Assembly: GCA_016458225.1 (NCBI GenBank)
Contig: JAEMGR010000003.1
Location: 62,001 to 126,000 of the forward strand
Origin: Myxococcaceae bacterium JPH2
Lineage (GTDB): Bacteria; Myxococcota; Myxococcia; Myxococcales; Myxococcaceae
Direction: 5' to 3'
Length of the DNA stretch: 64,000 bases
Shown here: positions 61,091-64,000 of the stretch, piece after piece
Numbering within the stretch: position 1 is the stretch's first letter
Layout: each line of letters opens with the position of its first letter
The notes under the pieces: generated by a model
What the model saw: only the letters and a program-made list of their open reading frames with translations
Databases searched by the model: none
Told to the model about the DNA's origin: nothing
Program-made: the position numbers and the translations under genes

Positions 61091-62935
61091 CTACGGCGCC
61101 ACGTAGCCCGCCTGCGCCGCCGAGGTGGCCCACTGTGGCGTACGCGTGTTGATGAGGCGGTGTTGCAACACCAGACTCCCGCTCGTCGCGTCCGCGTCTC
61201 CCAGGAGCACCACGAAGCTGGGCGCCACGGGCCGCGCGCCCGTCGCGTAGCGCTCGAACGGCGTCGTGCCCGCTGCGGACTTGATGCCGAAATAGGAGAA
61301 CGGCGCGCCCGCCGCGGGCGTTACCACGGGAGGCTCGAACGCCGCTCCCGCCGCCGGCCCGGTCACCGAGGCATACGCCGCGCCCGAGAACACGGGCGTG
61401 AAGGCTCCACGCGACGTCCCATCCGACGCGAGCGCGTAGTACCCGAAGTCGAGCGGCTCCGGCACGGTGGGCGAGGCATTGACGAAGCGCACGAGCGGGC
61501 GCGCCAACGGCTCCGGCTCGAAGGACTCGGGGATGAGCGTGAGCCGAGGGCTCGCCTCCTGACGTCCGCTCACCACGGCCAGATAGCGGCGCCCCGCCTC
61601 CAACGGCCCCGTCTGCGTCTCGGGCACCACCGTGGTGCTTCCTCCCGAGAGCACGACGGAGAGCGCCAGCCCCGTGGACGCGGCGGGCAGCTCGGCGACC
61701 TTGGGGAGCTGGCCGTAGCGGAAGTCATTGGCCACCACCGCGCCCGAGCGCAGCGCGGACAACCGAGGCGCCGCCGAGCCCGTGGCGGGCAGCACCGCGT
61801 TGAAGAAGTACACGAGCGGATCCCGCTTCACGCGCACGAAGCCGTCCTCGCCCGCGCGAATCCAGAGCAGCGATGGCGCGCCCTCGTCCGCGAGCGACCG
61901 CGCGACATTGCCGGTGAGCACCGCGAAATAGCTCGCCCCCGCGACGAGCGCCCCATCCCGCAGCGAGAAGAAGAGCTTGCCGCTCTGAGAGGGAATGAAC
62001 GTCGGCTCACCCGACACCGCCAGCCGCGTGAGCGTCGAGGGCAGAGACTTGCCCTCGGGCGTCGAGTCCACGCCATATGGATTCGTGGTCGCGTACACGG
62101 TCGCGCCCAGCTCATCGGTGAAGTTGCGGTTGTCGGAATCCACGGGCCCGGCCACGAAGTCCGCGGACACGAAGCGGACGCGCACCCTGCCCGAGTCGAC
62201 CGCGCCGAACGCCTCGGTCAACGCCAACGCGCGAGGACGGTCCGACGCATCCGGGGCCCCCGCGGGCAAAAGCCCCGCGCCCACCAGCGTCAGGTGTTGC
62301 CCCGCATGCAGCTCCGCGGTGGTCGTCGCCAAAGGCTCGGCGCTCGCCACGGCATCCGCGTCCCGCAGCGTGAAGCGCACCGTTCCTCCCGCCGCCGGGA
62401 TCTCCACCGAGGCATACACGGTCACCGCCGAGTCCCCCGGCTTCACCGCCGAGAACACCTTCACGTCGTCCGCATAGACATCCACGCGGAACGGCTCCCA
62501 CGCCGCGTTGTCCGCCGTGCCGCTGCGCAGGCCCGAGAACACATGGACGAAGCGCACGAGCGCGCGCGCCGAGGGCACCCCTCCCCCACAGCCACCATCC
62601 GCGCCGGGCACGCCTCCATCCGCGCAGGTGCCCGCGTCCACGCCCCCATCGCCCAGCCCCGCGTCGACGGTGCCCGCGTCGGGAGTGCTCGCATCGACTC
62701 CGCCCGCGTCGGGCGAGCCCGCGTCCCCGTGCCCCGCATCCACTGACTCGGGTGGCTTTGGCACGGGGACCGCTGTGCACCTCTCTTCACGACAGGCCCA
62801 GACCTGCCCTTCGGGGACCGAGCCTTGGTCGCGGCAATCAAAGGCGTCCCGACACTCGACGGCGTTGCATCCGGCCAGCCAGGTCAACCAGAGCGCGACG
62901 ACCCAGGTGCTGCCCTGAAACGATTGTCTCTTCAC
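61091..62935 (-). CDS. DUF4397 domain lipoprotein
   Basis: The GTG at 62935 opens a signal peptide ending in lipobox WLAGC. After a short Cys-rich part (VECRDAFDCRD, WACREERCTAV) comes a linker of repeated DAGxxDAG units (DAGHGDAGSPDAGGVD and so on), common in myxobacterial lipoproteins. The mature domain has the DUF4397 pattern: VRFVHVFSGLRSGTADNA, VDVYADDVKVFSAVKPGDSA and LTLVGAGLLPAG, and further similar units (VRFVNASPTVPEPLDFGYYA) in the C-terminal part, so several copies are present. 614 residues. Role unknown; envelope location inferred. Confidence 0.82.
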   Translation of the reverse strand: MKRQSFQGSTWVVALWLTWLAGCNAVECRDAFDCRDQGSVPEGQVWACREERCTAVPVPKPPESVDAGHGDAGSPDAGGVDASTPDAGTVDAGLGDGGVDAGTCADGGVPGADGGCGGGVPSARALVRFVHVFSGLRSGTADNAAWEPFRVDVYADDVKVFSAVKPGDSAVTVYASVEIPAAGGTVRFTLRDADAVASAEPLATTTAELHAGQHLTLVGAGLLPAGAPDASDRPRALALTEAFGAVDSGRVRVRFVSADFVAGPVDSDNRNFTDELGATVYATTNPYGVDSTPEGKSLPSTLTRLAVSGEPTFIPSQSGKLFFSLRDGALVAGASYFAVLTGNVARSLADEGAPSLLWIRAGEDGFVRVKRDPLVYFFNAVLPATGSAAPRLSALRSGAVVANDFRYGQLPKVAELPAASTGLALSVVLSGGSTTVVPETQTGPLEAGRRYLAVVSGRQEASPRLTLIPESFEPEPLARPLVRFVNASPTVPEPLDFGYYALASDGTSRGAFTPVFSGAAYASVTGPAAGAAFEPPVVTPAAGAPFSYFGIKSAAGTTPFERYATGARPVAPSFVVLLGDADATSGSLVLQHRLINTRTPQWATSAAQAGYVAP

Positions 62936-63000
62936 GCGATGCTCCCGTTCCGCGAAGGGTGGAGGGACGGGCCGCGCGAGGGCGGACCACGCCCCGGGGT

Positions 63001-64000
63001 TCAGCGCTTCTCGCACTCGGTCCGCAGGGGATAGAACCGCTCCTGGACGAGCGCGTCTCGGAAGTCGCGCACGTAGAAGTAGGCCATCACGCCCGCGTTG
63101 AACTGGGCATGGCGCAGCCACTCCGCGACCGCGTCTGGGTTGGTTCCCCCGCGAATGGCATCCGTCAGCGGGTTGTCCAACGTGCAGATGGCTTCCCACA
63201 TCCGCGCGCCCCCCACCGCGCGCACGTTGCCGCTGTGCGGCTCCAGCGAGCCCGAGCCGAACTTCCCAGCGCGGACCAGGTCGCACGCGCCACGCGCCGC
63301 GCCCAGCATGTTGGCGCCCCACCGCGCCCAGTCCTTGAGGTCCGGCGAGAAGTCGATGTCCACCTCGCCGTACTTCACCCAGGCCTGCATGAACTCCTCG
63401 GTGAACTTCACGCTCGTCCCACCCGAGGCCATCCACACGAGGTAGCGCGCGGCGCCGTCAGCGCCATACGCGGACTCGAACAGCGCGCGGTTGGGCGCAC
63501 CCTCCGGCGTGCTCCCGAACAGGCCATGCGTCAGGTCCGCCACGCGCGCGCCATTGAACGCCACCAACGTCTTGGCCGCGCCGCTCTGCCCGTTCGCCGC
63601 GCGACCGTGGCAGTTGGCGCAGACGCCCTGGAACACCGTGGCGCCCGGCGTGGAGAAGTAGAGGTAACCCCAAGGCAATCGCGGGTTGCCCAGCCGGTCC
63701 AACATCCACGGCTCCACCACCTGCGGCGCAGGCGCGCGGGCATCGAACGCGCACTCGTCCTTGGGCTCCCAGAAGTTCGTGGCGAAGGGCGCGCGGGCCA
63801 GCGCCTCATGAGCGGGCGTGATGCGGTAGCCCGTGAGGTAGGCGTTCTCCGGCAGGGCCATGAGCGACCGCCACGCCGTGTTGCGCGGCTCATACGGAAC
63901 CTTGTCGGTGAAGTCCTCGCCCACCCAACGCACGTCCGCGGGAGGGACGCAGTCCTCGCGCACGGCGGCGTCCGCCTGTCGCAGCCGCGCCTGCTTCGCG
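63001..64000 (-). CDS. Cytochrome c-like protein, partial (N-terminus outside window)
   Basis: The frame is open to the window end; a GTG at 63963 exists but lacks a signal peptide and the frame continues upstream, so the gene probably starts outside. The last about 330 residues contain one heme motif CANCHGRAANG, after FSTPGATVFQGV, with AYLTGYRITPAHEALARAP upstream. Met and His near the end (NAGVMAYFYVRDFRDAL) may supply other ligands. No other CxxCH is present. It lies 65 bp upstream of the DUF4397 lipoprotein gene and is transcribed with it. Confidence 0.75.
   Translation of the reverse strand, partial: AKQARLRQADAAVREDCVPPADVRWVGEDFTDKVPYEPRNTAWRSLMALPENAYLTGYRITPAHEALARAPFATNFWEPKDECAFDARAPAPQVVEPWMLDRLGNPRLPWGYLYFSTPGATVFQGVCANCHGRAANGQSGAAKTLVAFNGARVADLTHGLFGSTPEGAPNRALFESAYGADGAARYLVWMASGGTSVKFTEEFMQAWVKYGEVDIDFSPDLKDWARWGANMLGAARGACDLVRAGKFGSGSLEPHSGNVRAVGGARMWEAICTLDNPLTDAIRGGTNPDAVAEWLRHAQFNAGVMAYFYVRDFRDALVQERFYPLRTECEKR

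Noticed and set aside
61160-62746. 528-residue plus-strand frame antisense to the DUF4397 lipoprotein
   Set aside because: Arg-rich shadow with no motif; the minus-strand product has a lipobox and known domain.
1-64000. CRISPR arrays, tRNA or rRNA genes, and IS elements
   Set aside because: No regular direct repeats with unique spacers, no cloverleaf or rRNA-like sequence and no transposase domain were seen on reading.

Overview
The window is GC-rich DNA with strong GC bias at third codon positions. Its gene set (many Ser/Thr kinases, hybrid histidine kinases, lipoproteins with DAG/Pro-rich linkers, Tad pilus parts, penicillin-binding protein activator-like TPR lipoproteins) points to a fruiting myxobacterium (Myxococcales, Cystobacterineae type). 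No rRNA, tRNA, CRISPR array, IS element or complete prophage was seen.

Layout. 0-7.7 kb: the 5' part of ung, a CpaF-type Tad/Flp secretion ATPase with a long Pro/Ala tail, a membrane protein, a Ser/Thr kinase with a 75-bp tandem repeat region, a RuvC-like protein, a degenerate glycosyltransferase-51 protein and an FNR-like reductase. 7.7-13.3 kb: a translationally coupled pair of lipoproteins (PBP1-fold/TPR and WD40), then dnaJ with a long inverted repeat over its leader. 13.5-19.7 kb: an MsbA-like ABC exporter and a run of small conserved or hypothetical proteins. 19.7-25 kb: an outer membrane barrel and a minus-strand operon of TadE/TadG-like pseudopilin proteins. 25-30.7 kb: a RapA-like SNF2 ATPase diverging from a PAS/GAF sensor kinase. 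31-37.4 kb: a multiheme c-type cytochrome lipoprotein followed by a FIST sensor, a large hybrid kinase and a single-domain receiver, tightly packed and ending at a terminator.

37.6-42.5 kb holds the most unusual locus. A tryptophan-2,3-dioxygenase-like heme protein with a His-rich repeat extension of about 340 residues, a kynureninase-like PLP enzyme and a plant-type O-methyltransferase are joined by two ATGA overlaps. A dienelactone-hydrolase-like protein whose nucleophile serine reads as histidine follows. A palindrome and a hairpin precede the unit. TDO, kynureninase and methyltransferase together are known from pathways making substituted anthranilates in other bacteria, so a small secondary-metabolite or modified-kynurenine pathway is a reasonable inference.

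42.5-48 kb: a histidine kinase whose phospho-acceptor His reads Asp, diverging from a receiver; a second receiver closely related to the one at 37 kb; an ABC1/UbiB-type kinase; and a Ser/Thr kinase fused to PilZ-like, J-like and TPR modules. 48.5-52.8 kb: a B12-fold radical SAM protein ending at a perfect 14-bp hairpin, about 600 bp of less GC-rich unassigned DNA, then an aldehyde dehydrogenase/DUF779 pair. 52.8-64 kb: a PAS/GAF histidine kinase; a LysM/peptidoglycan-binding protein next to a large HNH protein of the PtuB/TIGR02646 type (candidate effector or defence module); a receiver; an AtoE-like short-chain fatty acid transporter; a small secreted protein; a DUF4397 lipoprotein; and the 3' part of a cytochrome c-like protein that runs off the window.
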